From: Smallanthus sonchifolius
Lineage: Eukaryota; Streptophyta; Magnoliopsida; Asterales; Asteraceae
Assembly (NCBI GenBank): GCA_023525975.1
Contig: CM042027.1
Span: 86,336,007-86,400,006 of the forward strand
Length of the DNA stretch: 64,000 nucleotides
Direction: 5' to 3'
A program made the translations under genes and the position numbers. Positions within the stretch are counted from its first letter, which is position 1. Each line of letters opens with the position of its first letter. The notes beneath the pieces are model-generated. The model saw only the letters and a list, made by a program, of their open reading frames with translations, had not been told where the DNA came from and made no database searches. Below, in pieces: positions 1 through 11,108 of the stretch.

Positions 1-50
1 TTGAAAAATAAATAAATAATAATAAAGCATGTTACATACTGAAATCTATA

Positions 51-362
51 TCTATACAATATAATAAATAAAAGTTTTTCATACAACGTGTCGTCTGCGC
101 ATTTATTCTCATTATTCTTTTTCGTCTGTCTTTTGTTAAATACAACTCTATCTTTTAATAATAATATATTGAAAAAAAATATTAACTTTTATATTAATAA
201 ATCTCCTGACATATTTTGACGAGTGTATATTTTAACAGATTATATTGTATTCTGCGGGTTTATTCAACCCGTGTAAAACATGAGTTTTTAAAAAATATTT
301 TTTTTATTATTTAATATATAATATTATATTTATTCAACCCGTATAATATTATTTTAATCTAG
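51..362 (+). mobile_element. Helitron-like non-autonomous element
   Basis: The left end reads TCTATACAATATAATAAA, close to the TC-start consensus of plant Helitrons. The right end is CTAG followed by T, preceded by short GGGTT...AACCC type inverted sequence. There is no coding potential. The interior resembles the second Helitron-like copy at 39045-39482 (same CATTCTCA/TCTATCTTTAATAATAATATAT stretch). The call rests on end sequences only; the 3' hairpin is weak here. Confidence 0.45.
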
Positions 363-922
363 TATTCTTGTAAACAAAAATATGTATATAAATAATATTT
401 TTATTTAATGAAAATAAAAACGTTTAGAATCATGTAACTATTCAAATTTCAAAACAATAAAAGTGGAGTTAATTACATGGATGGCCCCTGTGGTTTGGTT
501 AAACTACGGATACAGTCTTTAACTTTGAGAAATTATGGGTTTGATCCCATCATACTTTGATTTTGTTTTACTGACGGTCCCTGAAGTGAATGAGAGTTAA
601 GTTTTTTTGTTAAGTAAATGTAAAATGACTAATATACCCATTGAGAAACTTGGAACCAATTTTGTAAGGAAAGAACAAAAAAAAAAAGAATAACACACTT
701 TCATTTCTAAATAATTTCCCACACCTATCATGGCTAAAGTAGGAAAGATATTGTCCTATGTAAAATGCCCCATTTGTATGAACTCCATAAATTAAGGGCA
801 CACAAAATTAACAATACCATGGTTATAAATTAAAGTATTTCATGTGGATCAAATCTATAAAAGTAAGCTAATGATACTTTAAACTAAGTTATATAAGAAT
901 TTAATTGGCTTTCTTATGACCC
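363..922. other. intergenic, AT-rich, no gene seen
   Basis: Low-complexity AT-rich sequence downstream of the hexokinase pseudogene. Around 480-600 it resembles the degenerate non-coding repeat sequence common in plant intergenic DNA. No supported gene or structural RNA. Confidence 0.5.
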
Positions 923-1800
923 CTAAACTTCCAGATATCGAGAGTGAGAGGCAGCAAGTAGAGCCGCCCCGATCCGTCATTAGAGTGTACAAGCTTAATA
1001 TGTTCTGATAGCTCATCTCCTACAAGTTCATGTAATGTGTTTTCCATGCACGTACTATACTCGGTGTAATGCTCATACAAACCACCATCCATTCTATCAC
1101 TGTTTTTGGCGTCACCCCCGTTTTTAGCAACATCCCTCCCGGTTTTATTCAAAATGCCCAAAATCCCAGCTGCAGCAAGACGAGCCCCTCGTGTGGCAAT
1201 TGTATTGCAAAGCTTGACTATGAGCTCTCTTGTCTTGAGGGATGTATTAGATATCTGCAACCAAAGTGCTCGGCTTAGTTATGAATCGGTTAACTTCTTG
1301 ACTATGTTTGTCATAGAGGTGGCAATATGGGTGGGGTGTGTAACGGGTTCTGGTCAAAAAGGGTTAGCTTCGAGACGAATCGAGTTGGGTTGACCTGAAA
1401 TGCTTTTTTTGTCCCAAGTTTTTAAGTACTATATAAATAGTTCTCTTTTAGTAGATAAAACTCACACATATTTGTTTAAAACAGGTCAGAATTTTCGCCT
1501 CTATTTTATCGGCTAGTTTGAAAGATGTACCTCTAAAATGTCTTTTAGTTTGTTCCCGACCACTTGGAGATCCGGGGATGTGTCGTGATGCATTGGCGGT
1601 TGAGGTGGATTAACCTAAGTTAAACTAAACTATTATTAAGTTTTAGTATTAACCTAAGTTAGTATTATTATTTGTATTATTATCATATAACCTAAGATAG
1701 TGGTAGTTAAGTTAGTTATTGGCGGTTGAGGTGGATTAACCGACACAACCTTTGTAAGGGTATAAATACCCACCAAACTCCATTTGTAACAACAGAATAC

Positions 1801-1832
<32 letters not shown>
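1801..1832. repeat. (AT)n microsatellite in the 5' LTR
   Basis: An alternating TA tract, matched at the same LTR position by another at about 4088-4117 in the 3' LTR. The two differ in length, as expected for an unstable dinucleotide repeat. Confidence 0.9.
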
Positions 1833-1835
<3 letters not shown>

Positions 1836-2935
1836 ACGTTCAATTCTCTGCAAAGTGTGTGCTTGATCGCCCTTTAATCCCAACAATTGGTATCAGAGCG
1901 GTAACGCTCCGGGGAAGAAGATTCACATCCGATCATCCATTTGTGTTGAAAATTGACGAGCCCCTGTTCTGTATGCAAGTCTGCAAACAGTTTTTTCTCG
2001 GAATAAAATCAAGTTGAAATCACTTTTTCAGGCCCCTGTTTTGTTCACATCCGATCACTCTGTTAAAACAAAAGAATCCTTGCTTTGAAAACAAAATCCG
2101 ATCGAGAAACCCAGAAAATTTCAGGCCCCTGTTTTTGTTCATAAACCTTCGATCACATTCAAATCCAAAATTCACAGTCATATTCAAGTACTAATCCATG
2201 TACAAACTTGATAAGATCAGAAGGAAGCCAAGAACGACATACTTCATCATAAATTAAGTAAGATAAAACGGATTAAATTCTCCGATCAAAAGGACGAAGA
2301 ACAGGGCAAGACGGTTTCTGTGGCGGGAAGATTGAAAGCAAAACGGAATTTTATTTGGTTTAATCAGAATACATGGAAAGAAAATATTAGAATCATCCTT
2401 TGAAATTTGTTGGAATCAAAATCGTAAGTGTGTTGTCGCAGAAAGAAATCTACCGAAGTCGGCGGAGGAAAAGAAAGGAAATAACAAAAAGTCAAAAAGG
2501 GGGAAAAAGACAAAATCGTAAAAGTGGTCAGTTATCTTTTCTTGTTTTCGGAAATAGGACAAGGGAACACAAATTATATAGGAAATAAATAGAAAAGTGG
2601 TAAAGCACACTTGGTTTGATTTGTTAGACAACCGGAAAACCCGTGTACTGTTGGTAAAATAGTTGGTTTTGTTTCGTCTTGCAACCGAAAACCTGTGTAC
2701 TGTTGTCAGTAATAACGGTTGGTTTTGATTCACTTTGTGACCGAAAAACCCGTGTACCGTTGTCATAAGAGGCAATTGGTTTTGATTCGCTACGCGACTA
2801 AAAAACCCGTGCATTGCTCTTGTAAGAAGGTTGATATCGATTTGATCCGATACTAGAAGAGTTGAAATCAAATTCGATCCGAAACCGGTATAGTGGAAAA
2901 TATCTGTTAAGATTGGGAGAAAAAAGAAACAAAAG

Positions 2936-3843
2936 ATGTCGGAGAAATCATCAAAGAACGATGAAAGTGTAGCAGTTAAAGAAGTAGGAATGCCAATGAC
3001 ATTCCAATGCCCAATTCTCAATTCAACAAATTATACAATTTGGGCGGTAAAGAATAAAGCGCTGTTTAATCTCTATGAGATTTGGGAAGCACTCGAACCA
3101 ACAGGAGAAGTTGATGCAAAGAAAAATACAAAGGCCATGGTTTATCTCTATCAAGCCATGTCTGAAGAACTCGTCCTCCAAGTTGCTAACCATAAGAATG
3201 CTAAAGATATATGGGAAGATTTGAAGGCTCGATTTGTGGAGCTGACAGGGTCAAAGAAGCACGACTACAAACGCTTGAATCTGAGTTTGAATCCCTAAAG
3301 ATGAAAGACTCTGATTCACTTGATGACTTCACAGGAAAGATTAGTCAAATTGTGTCACAAGCCAACAATCTTGGATCAACAATTGACAACAAGAGAATAG
3401 TTCGGAAACTTCTAGGATCTGTACTAACAAAGTATATTCAAATTGTTGTTGCAATTGAACAATTTGCTGATCTCAATACTATGTCGTTTCAAGAAACCGT
3501 TGGGAGACTCAAAGCTTATGAAGAACGCATCAAGACACAAGTCAAGAAGGAAGACGTGTATGACAAACTTATGTTCACCAAAGAAGAAGATAAAGTCCAA
3601 GAATCTAAATGTGAACATTGTGGTCATGGGAATTCAAATCAAGAGAACAAAGAACGTGGCCGAGGCAAAACTTGGAAGCCATGGAGAAATAAAAATGGGA
3701 ACCGATTCCAACAAAGTAAGGAACACATAAGATGCTACCGGTGTAACAATTTTGGACACTTCAAACATGAATGTCCAAAATGGGAAAAGAAAGAGAAAGC
3801 AAACCTGATCCAGCACGAGGATGATGAACCTACATTGTTGTGA
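2936..3843 (+). pseudogene. copia-type gag (UBN2-like) with zinc knuckle, frameshifted
   Basis: Retrotransposon capsid/nucleocapsid protein. The first frame starts MSEKSSKNDE at 2936 and carries the NYTIWAVKNKALF and IWEDLKARF motifs typical of copia gag. At about 3239 one G appears to be missing, so the rest (ADRVKEARLQ onward) continues in another frame to the stop at 3841-3843. A CX2CX4HX4C zinc knuckle (CYRCNNFGHFKHEC) lies near 3733-3774. No pol follows; the 3' LTR begins about 65 bp downstream. With the frameshift, only a truncated product could be made. Confidence 0.85.
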
Positions 3844-4077
3844 AGATGAACCGGATCTTAAAGAAAGATTGAAGACCTCACTTAAGCTAAGTTTAGTTTA
3901 AGGGGGAGTATTAAACATATTAAACTAAACTATTATTAAGTTTTAGTATTAACCTAAGTTAGTATTATTATCATATAACCTAAGATAGTGGTAGTTAAGT
4001 TAGTTATTGGCGGTTGAGGTGGATTAACCGACACAACCTTTGTAAGGGTATAAATACCCACCAAACTCCTTCATTTG

Positions 4078-4120
<43 letters not shown>

Positions 4121-5564
4121 CGTTCAATTCTTTGCAAAGTGTGTGTTTGATCTCCCTTTAATCCCAACATCGATATCCAATGCACTATCGTATTCCGTCA
4201 ACGGAAGATGTGATGACCTGAAGTTACCCCACTCCATGTTTATGACCTACACAACAAATTAAGTATGATATAGATTAGTTTAATATCCGTTAAATGGAAA
4301 ACTTTACAAAATAGTAACCAAGTTTCTCATATGTTTCATTTTGGTCAACAGCCAACACTAGTAGTCGGGCTCACCATCTCTCCTGATTTAGGTGGTGGGC
4401 CATGCCATTTTGGTATACCCTGGGCTCGTTCCACATAAGCTGCATTTGATCCCCTAGCCAAAATTACAGCTATGGCAACATCTTTGTTGCCGTATCTACC
4501 TCCGGCTAATGTTCCAATTGTATCATTAACCTGGATCCAATGTGGCACATTATTTGTAAAAAACAGGAAGATTATAAAACTATAACGAAATAAAAAAAAT
4601 CAACCCGAATGCAATTACCAGAGCAGAAACACGCATATCAATGCCTTCTCTTTTCATTGCTGGTGTCAATTCTGCAACAACATCTTGACCAATCTATACA
4701 TAAGCAGAAACAAAATAACCACAAAATCATTATAAGTTATAACTTTGTGTTAGAAAACCATTAATGAATACTTAACATTGAATAGAATTGATGATAAATA
4801 GCAAAATAACATAATTTACCATGTCATCAATACAGAATCCTTTAGTCCACCTCACAATTGCATTACAGGGAATGAGAAGGTGAAACCTAACTCCCTTTGT
4901 CGGCCCGGAGGCAGATGAAACTCGTCACTTTCGTTACCAATAAATTTTGCAAGTTCCACTGCTATATAGTCGAAAAGTGCCTGAAAATATGTGTCATTTC
5001 GGGTTATGTTTTATATCTAATGGGTATATAAAAAAAGGGAGCTTGAAAGAATATAGTTCAAACGGGTCGAAAGTTTTCCTAAATTCATTCTATTCAAAAA
5101 ATTTCTAGTAACATTGCAACGATATTAACTTCGTATTAGTATTTGACAAACTAATTATTTATTAAATTTTTTGAAAAAAGTTTGGTCAACATTTGACCTG
5201 ACACCCATTTCAACCGGTACTAAAATTGTGCAACTCGCCCATTTTGCCGCCTCTGCCGGAGACCATATATATCACCAAAATATTCTAATGAATGAAAATA
5301 TGATAAGATATTGAGAAGTTTACTTGTGATGTTCCAACCATCAAGTGTGGAGGAATTGACACCTCAACAAACTCTTGAGATTTGATACCGGACTTCCCTG
5401 CTAACTCCACCCGCAACACCCGGAAGTTTGTTCCACCAAGATCCAATGCATAATACACGCCTTCCTCGTCACTATATATAGTAGCGCAATTATCTTCCGG
5501 TAAGCAAAAGTTAATTGAAAAGGTGGATAAATGTGTCAATTTCATATGAACATAACTTTGAATG

Positions 5565-5752
5565 GGTGCTACTATATCTACACCATGTCATACGAGCCAC
5601 ACGACAAGCGAAAAATGTTCATACGACTTGTATGACTTTGTCACTGTAATGCACTGTCACATCACTCACTTCTATGTCAGAACAACATATCTTACGGCCC
5701 GTATGGTCCTAACAAACACCACTCGTACGGGCCGTATAAAACACTATATTTT
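5565..5752. repeat. palindrome-bearing insert in hexokinase intron 1
   Basis: Contains imperfect inverted motifs such as TACGGCCCGTATGG and CGTACGGGCCGTAT. These resemble the TATACG/CGTATA palindromes of the MULE region at 8.6-14.3 kb and of 48515-48655. It lies between exons 1 and 2 of the hexokinase pseudogene. Non-coding. Possibly a small MULE-derived insert; the boundaries are not certain. Confidence 0.4.
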
Positions 5753-6083
5753 TTTTGCCTGATTTTTAAAAAACACCAAAAACGTAATTATTATTTAATT
5801 AACAAACGAATTAAACTAATTACCCGGTGGGAAGGTTATCAACGTAGCTGATGAGCATCTTGAGTTTGCTTCCACCTTCAGATGCAAGTCCAGCATGCAT
5901 CTCCACCGTCATGGCGTCAGCAATCTGTTTCAACTTAACATTACTTGTAGCACACTTCTGTTCAAATTCATTACAAATCTCCGCCACTTTATCCCACCGT
6001 ATTGAGCTCCGCATACGGTGGCGCACAATCAGTGCCGCCACAGCGATAATTGCAGCACCGCCTATCACCGCCACTTTCCCCAT

Positions 6084-6480
6084 CGCAACCGGAAAACGAT
6101 CCGGAACTTAGAAGCTATAATAGTAATAATTATGAACTCACGTGAATGATCAGATCGGAAGATGATAACAGTGATGATTCTTTGATTGATTGAAGTAGAA
6201 CGTATAGGATGGTGATGATTTGATTGAAGAAAAAAAAGGCCTAAAATTGATGGAGAAGAGAAAGTGAGAGGTTAAATATGGAAGAAAAAAGGTGATTCCG
6301 ATGAGTTTGTTTCTGCCAGATCCTCAACTGTTTCCTTTTTACTTCTTAACGGAACACATTTACACGTGGATTCAAATTCTTACTTCTTACTTGTATATTA
6401 CGTCTCCATCGTCAAAGATCAAAAAATTATCTAAATTCAAGCAATATAATATAAAATAAAACTAAATTAATAAGATAACA
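6084..6480. other. upstream region of the hexokinase pseudogene
   Basis: Non-coding sequence immediately upstream of the hexokinase start codon on the minus strand, expected to have held the 5' leader and promoter. No individual element can be assigned with confidence. Confidence 0.4.
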
Positions 6481-6483
6481 CTC

Positions 6484-6830
6484 TTGTCATCTAAGTTCTT
6501 AACCTACAAGTTAGTTGGAGTTAAAGTGTTTGGAATTAAGGTGTTTGAGTTGGATTATAATTAGTTAGTTATATCCTATAATTTAGAATTAAGTTTCTTA
6601 GGTTTAGGTTGTTTATATTTTAATATTAAATACAATTTGTATTGTATTTGAATTAGCTAGAGTTAGTAGTTTATATAAATTGAGTCAGGGTTTAACATTA
6701 TAATCAAGTTTTAGAGAGTAGATTTCTTGATATCAATAAACGAGTTTGAGAGTCAGCCAAATTAATATGTTTTTGCATTAGCGATTCTAGACTTGAAACA
6801 CACCACAATTGTTGGTATGGTTTTAAGATA
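6484..6830 (+). mobile_element. possible truncated copia-like LTR
   Basis: Non-coding block with a TATA-like stretch (GTTTATATAAATTGAG), an AATAAA signal further on (TCAATAAACGAG) and, at its right edge, ACAATTGTTGGTATGG, reminiscent of a copia LTR end plus methionine primer-binding site. No second LTR, gag or target duplication was found, so this is a weak call. Confidence 0.3.
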
Positions 6831-8660
6831 AGAGTTAAGATTCCAGGTGTCTTATACGAGTAGAAAAATAGACCCCAAAAATGTAATGTTATATACTAAA
6901 AAAGTTCATTAATACGACGTATTATAATGATATATAAAAAAATTTATTGTAACAAAATAATCTATGTTACATAATTAAATGAATCGTGTGGCTCTCCTAT
7001 CATTTTTTTGGAAGCAAAGTTGTTGATATATTTTTTTATAATCCACACTCTCTAACTAATCGTTCTCAATAACTATTATTGTCGTTCAATTAAGTGTTTT
7101 TTGGGACATTATCAATCGTAAATAGGATTTCAACAACCTCTATTTTAAAAAGCTTTTATCTACAGATGTCACGGTTATTGGAATATGCAACAAGACTCTA
7201 TATGCAATTAATGCATTAGCATCAATATCTAATCTTTCACCATACTTGTATGCATTTTCAAGAAAAACTATAACACGAATTAAGATCTTTTTCTTTAAAT
7301 TTCTTGAACTTTTTAGGAAACAAAAACCAAATAGTTTTTCATACTCTTTGTAATGTTTGAAACTTGTTTAAGAGAAGCGTTTCCTTGATCAACAACATAT
7401 AAAAATAATTAACTTTATAGTTCTTTTCGGCTGACGATAAGCCTTTTTTGTCGGTTGAATTCTCATCGTGTTTTTTCACTATGAAACCAACACTTTTGAG
7501 TTAGTTTTTAAAAATAGTTTATTAAGTTGTAAAATGTTAATGGGTTTTTATACTTTATATATTTTTTGTTTTGAAATAAAAGTTTGGCCCTCGAAAAATC
7601 GACTCTATGCGGTCGTTCATCCGACACCCCACAAGCGCCGGCTATGATGGAGAAGACCATAAGACGAAGAACTATTAATTTGTAAACAAAAAAGTTAGAA
7701 TTTGAATTCTTAGATTGTTTTGTTAAATAATAAAATAAAGATCTCACCTATACTTAAAAAAAATCCTCAACAAAGAAATTAACATAAAAATCCTCCTAAT
7801 TTAGCCTTTCTATAAGACGTACCAAATTTGATATGTAAGCTCTTTAGCATGTTTTTAGCTTGCACTCCGAGTTTCATGCTCTTTTATAGGTTATCTTACA
7901 TTTTATGCCAGAAACTTATAACATGCATTTGTAGCCAAATTTTGCATTGTTTATGAATATCGGAAAATTCATATCTTAAATTACACGATCCTGATTTACA
8001 TGATTTTTTATTCATAAACCATGTAACTTTTATTTTGTCTCATTATTGTTCTTAATCACTTCATATTCTATAGTATTTAAAAAAAGAATTAGTAAACACA
8101 TTGTGTAACAATACTTGAATATTAAACCATTATCTTAATAGTTAATTTGGCATTTGGGGTCCCATTTTGCTTTTTATGTAAATTTAATGATTATCTTCCT
8201 AACTCAATGACTTATCTATCTTGTATCACTTCTACTCATGCGTTGTTGTAAATATACTAAAATCTATTTAGTTATTGAACATATACAAATATTTGATTTA
8301 AAAAAAAACCTCAAAATATTAACCAAGTTTCTTATCTGTTTTACTAAAATCAATAAACTTTTTTTTATCTCTCTAAGGTCACTTGAATTTAAATAACAAA
8401 AACTGATCAAATCTAACTTCCTTTCGCAACATCATTAAACCCTTTCATTTCAGTTCAAACCTTTAAGTTTTTTTTTTGTTTTTTTTTATTGTACTTTGAT
8501 GCTGTGTTTTCTAAAGATTGTGTTTTATTGTTTGGTTTTTGAATTGTTGATTTGAAAGTCAAGAGGTGGTTGTTTGATTATGGTGGGTGGGAAGTCATGT
8601 CCATTGTAGTTAGGTTTTAGGGTGAATCTATTAAGACACGGAATATTGCTAATTGGACAT
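6831..8660. other. intergenic, AT-rich, no gene seen
   Basis: AT-rich sequence with many stops in all frames and homopolymer runs (for example a T-run near 8470-8488). Nothing coding or structured could be supported. Confidence 0.5.
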
Positions 8661-8667
8661 GCCGTCG

Positions 8668-8892
8668 CCCTATACGCACTCGTATAGGCCAATACGAGGC
8701 GTATAGGGTTCAGTCTCTGCCAACAGAATGCCACGTCGCATTCCCGGTCTGGCGGCTGGGTCCAATACGGGCCGTATTGATCTATACGCAGCGTATGGGC
8801 CACGGGTTTTAATTTTGCTTCAAAAGTTGGCAGAAGTCGATTTAAAAACCTTTATACGTGGCGTATTGCCCTATACGCCACGTATAGGGTAT
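8668..8892. repeat. cluster of TATACG...CGTATA palindromes (left flank of ATHILA-like ORF)
   Basis: Three paired palindromes about 40 bp long occur at about 8670-8711, 8761-8800 and 8851-8890. Each is built of two inverted units of the form TATACGnnnCGTATAG. The same design recurs at 10682-10944, 11157-11198 and 13961-14290 around the MULE transposase gene, which suggests they are parts of the transposon rather than host sequence. Confidence 0.75.
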
Positions 8893-9167
8893 TTTATTAA
8901 TTTAAGTTTGTTGTTTTTTTTAATTTAATTTATATAACTTTGTTAATATAAGTTTGTTATATTTTTTAATTTAAATTATATAACTTTGTTAACATTTATT
9001 ATATTTTTGCATTTATAATTTATCATTACAAACAAACAAAAAATTAAACATTACAACCAAAGAAATAAGTAAAAGACTATATACATTACATCACAAAATT
9101 AAATATATACATCAAAATGTTTTTACATACATAACCGAAGAAACAAACTAAATACAAATAAAAACAA

Positions 9168-10514
9168 CTAAGCCTGACCCGCCCCGCCGTCATCCTGACC
9201 CGCCCCGCCGTCATCCTGAACGGGGTCGTCTGGATAATGACGTGGCAGTGGTAGTGGTGGTAGCTCGATGCCGGCGGCTCGTGATAGATCCACGAGGCTA
9301 CCAACCGCCCACATCATAAGGTCCTCCATGCGGTCGCTCTGACGAGCCTGTCGCCGTGACTCGGCAACAAGTCGCCGTGAGTCGGCAGCAAGGGTCTCAA
9401 GCAATGCCTGGGTGGCCCTGTCCAGCCTAACAGACCGACGCGCGTGTCGGGGATGCTGTGGCGGATGGTCGTGGATGGGCTCCACGTGCGGCTGATGCGG
9501 CGCCGGCAACGGCACACCTAGTGGCGGGTCAGGCATCTGCGGGCCCCCCTGTCCAGGCATCGGCGGCAACGGCACCGGGACCCAAACCTGGTCCTGGACG
9601 GCCCCTACAAACCGTAGGCCGAGCCCCGGGAAACGGTGCGTGATGCGCATGCCGCTAGCCGTGCGGCGGTCTAATCTGACAGGGGGAATGGGCGGTAACA
9701 ACTCAGGCTCATGCGCATGCCATGGTGTAATACTACGCATGACCTGAGTGATAAAAGCGCCGCCATACAAAAGCCCGCGCCTCTGCCGCATATAGGCAGA
9801 CGCGAAATAACTAGCGAGGCATGTGGATAGGGCGCACCCCGTGCCTGTAAGCAGGCAGTAGAGAAAGAAGAGGTCTCTATCGGTGCACCACTCACGGCTT
9901 TTCTGACGCGGTGCGATCGACGTCGAGATAAGCCGGTGCAAATATCTATAGAGGGGGTCTCTAATCCCCGAAACCCTCGCCTTGGTACCTAACCAAGGGC
10001 TATCGGAAATCAAACCCCAAAAAACAAGGACTACCTCCTTGTCCACCTCCGTCACCGCCGCGGTGTAAACCGGCAAAATCGTCTCTGGCTCAAAGTACAA
10101 GCCCGTCGCGACGGCCCACTGACGGAGGGTCAGACGGTACTGGTGGCCAAAAATACGGAAGGAGACCTGATCCGGCTCCTCTGCCGGCGCCTCCTCGGGA
10201 ACGGGCGCTAGCCCCTCCTCTGAGTAGATGAACGTCGAAAGAAACTCGACGACCACCTCTCGGTAGGTCTCGGTGAATGATAGATGAAAAAGCCGATCCC
10301 ATGGCGTGTCCTCGCCTATGATGGCCCTGGCCCGCTCCGCCTCCTGGACCTCCTGGAGAAGCTCCCAGTCCACCGCCGTCCCCGGCCCCAAACGCACCTC
10401 CCGTAGCTTTTGGCACCGGCCATACCACTCCGAGTCTGCCGGAAAATCCAAATAGGGGTAGTGCGCAAGATCCTGTAACTCGTCCATCTGAACATCGTCG
10501 TCGTGATCCGCCAT
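9168..10514 (-). CDS. ATHILA ORF-1-like protein (448 codons), intact
   Basis: An uninterrupted frame, far more GC-rich than its surroundings. An acidic N-terminus (MADHDDDVQMDE) is followed by an alpha-helical core with motifs such as TYREVVVEFLSTF, FRIFGHQYRLTLRQWAV, RDPLYRYLHRLI and DLFFLYCLLTGT. These resemble the 'Arabidopsis retrotransposon ORF-1' (ATHILA) family; this is recognition from memory. A proline-rich linker follows (about residues 310-360), then an arginine-rich segment. The C-terminus carries a 21-bp tandem duplication coding DDGGAGQ twice. No catalytic motif is visible and the biochemical role is unknown. It lies between two palindrome clusters next to the MULE transposase on the same strand, so it may travel with that transposon. 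Alternatively it is a separate domesticated or captured ORF. Confidence 0.7.
   Translation of the reverse strand: MADHDDDVQMDELQDLAHYPYLDFPADSEWYGRCQKLREVRLGPGTAVDWELLQEVQEAERARAIIGEDTPWDRLFHLSFTETYREVVVEFLSTFIYSEEGLAPVPEEAPAEEPDQVSFRIFGHQYRLTLRQWAVATGLYFEPETILPVYTAAVTEVDKEVVLVFWGLISDSPWLGTKARVSGIRDPLYRYLHRLISTSIAPRQKSREWCTDRDLFFLYCLLTGTGCALSTCLASYFASAYMRQRRGLLYGGAFITQVMRSITPWHAHEPELLPPIPPVRLDRRTASGMRITHRFPGLGLRFVGAVQDQVWVPVPLPPMPGQGGPQMPDPPLGVPLPAPHQPHVEPIHDHPPQHPRHARRSVRLDRATQALLETLAADSRRLVAESRRQARQSDRMEDLMMWAVGSLVDLSRAAGIELPPLPLPRHYPDDPVQDDGGAGQDDGGAGQA
9174..9216. repeat. 21-bp tandem duplication in the ATHILA-like ORF
   Basis: Two near-identical 21-bp units (CCTGACCCGCCCCGCCGTCAT) sit at the 3' end of the coding frame. 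The length is a multiple of three, so the frame is kept. Confidence 0.9.
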
Positions 10515-10519
10515 ATCTG

Positions 10520-10680
10520 AAAATAATAATATATTTAAAATAATAATAAATTGTTTATTTAATATAAATAAATGATTTAAAATAATAATAAATTGTTTTT
10601 ATTATTTAAATAAATTACTTAAAATAATAAATAAATTGTTTATTTAATATAAATAAATGATTTAAAATAATTTTTTTAAA
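10520..10680. repeat. AT-rich tandem repeat upstream of the ATHILA-like ORF
   Basis: Repeats of units containing AATAAATTGTTTATTTAATAT and AAATGATTTAAAATAAT, with a period of several tens of bp. They lie directly 5' of the ATHILA-like start codon, where a leader or promoter would be. Confidence 0.75.
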
Positions 10681-10681
10681 A

Positions 10682-10944
10682 ACCTATACGCCACGTATAG
10701 CTTTATACGTGGCGTATAGGGTGTTACCGGGTAAGCAAGCCATACGCAGGCCAACCAAGCCATACGCAGGCCAGTTACCGGGCAAAACGAGCCATACGCG
10801 GCCAACCAAGCCATACGCAGGCCAGTTACCGGGTAACTTAAACCATACGCAGCGTATAGCCCCATACGTTGCGTATTGTTTCATCTTCTTCCTCTGATGA
10901 ACTATACGCCACGTATAATTCTATACGCTGCGTATAGTTCATCG
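10682..10944. repeat. palindrome and tandem repeat cluster between the two MULE-region genes
   Basis: It opens with a paired palindrome (10684-10722). Next come several copies of CCATACGCAGGCCA separated by TTACCGG-containing linkers (about 10725-10850). It closes with an inverted repeat whose arms include GATGAACTATACG (about 10897-10945). The palindromes have the same TATACG/CGTATA design as the clusters on either side. Confidence 0.8.
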
Positions 10945-11108
10945 AATTCAACTTATAAATCTATATTTCTACGCAATTTTAATGACTAATAATCAAAATT
11001 AAACCTATATTATATATCACGAGTCTAGAATACGTACCTTTACGAGTAAAAGAGGAAATTTTTGACCCGACAATCTCAATCTAGCGTCTCCTCGTATGTG
11101 TGTGTGTG

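Larger units (their letters stand above)
1595..4169 (+). mobile_element. gag-only copia-like LTR retrotransposon inside the hexokinase pseudogene
   Basis: The two LTRs (about 1595-1885 and about 3909-4169) share a TATA-like TATAAATACCC, an (AT)n tract and the end CTTTAATCCCAACA. A primer-binding site TTGGTATCAGAGC (initiator tRNA-Met type) follows the 5' LTR at 1887-1899. A purine tract AAGGGGGAG precedes the 3' LTR at about 3900. The only coding region is gag, so the element is non-autonomous (no protease, integrase or RT). The 5' LTR has an extra copy of the TTGGCGGTTGAGGTGG segment at its outer edge and a short internal insertion (TTTGTATTATTA), so the left boundary is rearranged. No target-site duplication is visible. 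Confidence 0.85.
923..6083 (-). pseudogene. hexokinase pseudogene, interrupted by an LTR element
   Basis: Plant hexokinase (glucose phosphorylation, ATP-dependent) with an N-terminal hydrophobic anchor typical of mitochondria-associated type-B forms. Recognisable exons with GT/AG borders are 5824-6083 (start MGKVAVIGG, anchor), 5324-5471 (ALDLGGTNFRVLRV, sugar/ATP-fold motif), 4820-4980, 4619-4693, 4375-4530, 4170-4246, 1531-1594 and 923-1254 (NDGSG). Lesions: in 4820-4980 the FSFPV block loses bases and runs into TGA before WTKGF; the usual LGTGTNA motif reads LARGSNA; a copia-like element occupies 1595-4169 and about 55-60 codons of the exon between ALDID and MHHDTSP are gone; about 5 bp are missing after NDGSG, shifting the last 13 or so codons out of frame so that the original stop at 923-925 is not used. 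Intron 1 also holds a palindromic insert. A functional product is very unlikely. Confidence 0.93.

Noticed and set aside
9314..9895. Overlapping open frames opposite or out of frame with the ATHILA-like ORF
   Set aside because: They are by-products of the GC-rich 448-codon frame, which has recognisable motifs and a proper start.
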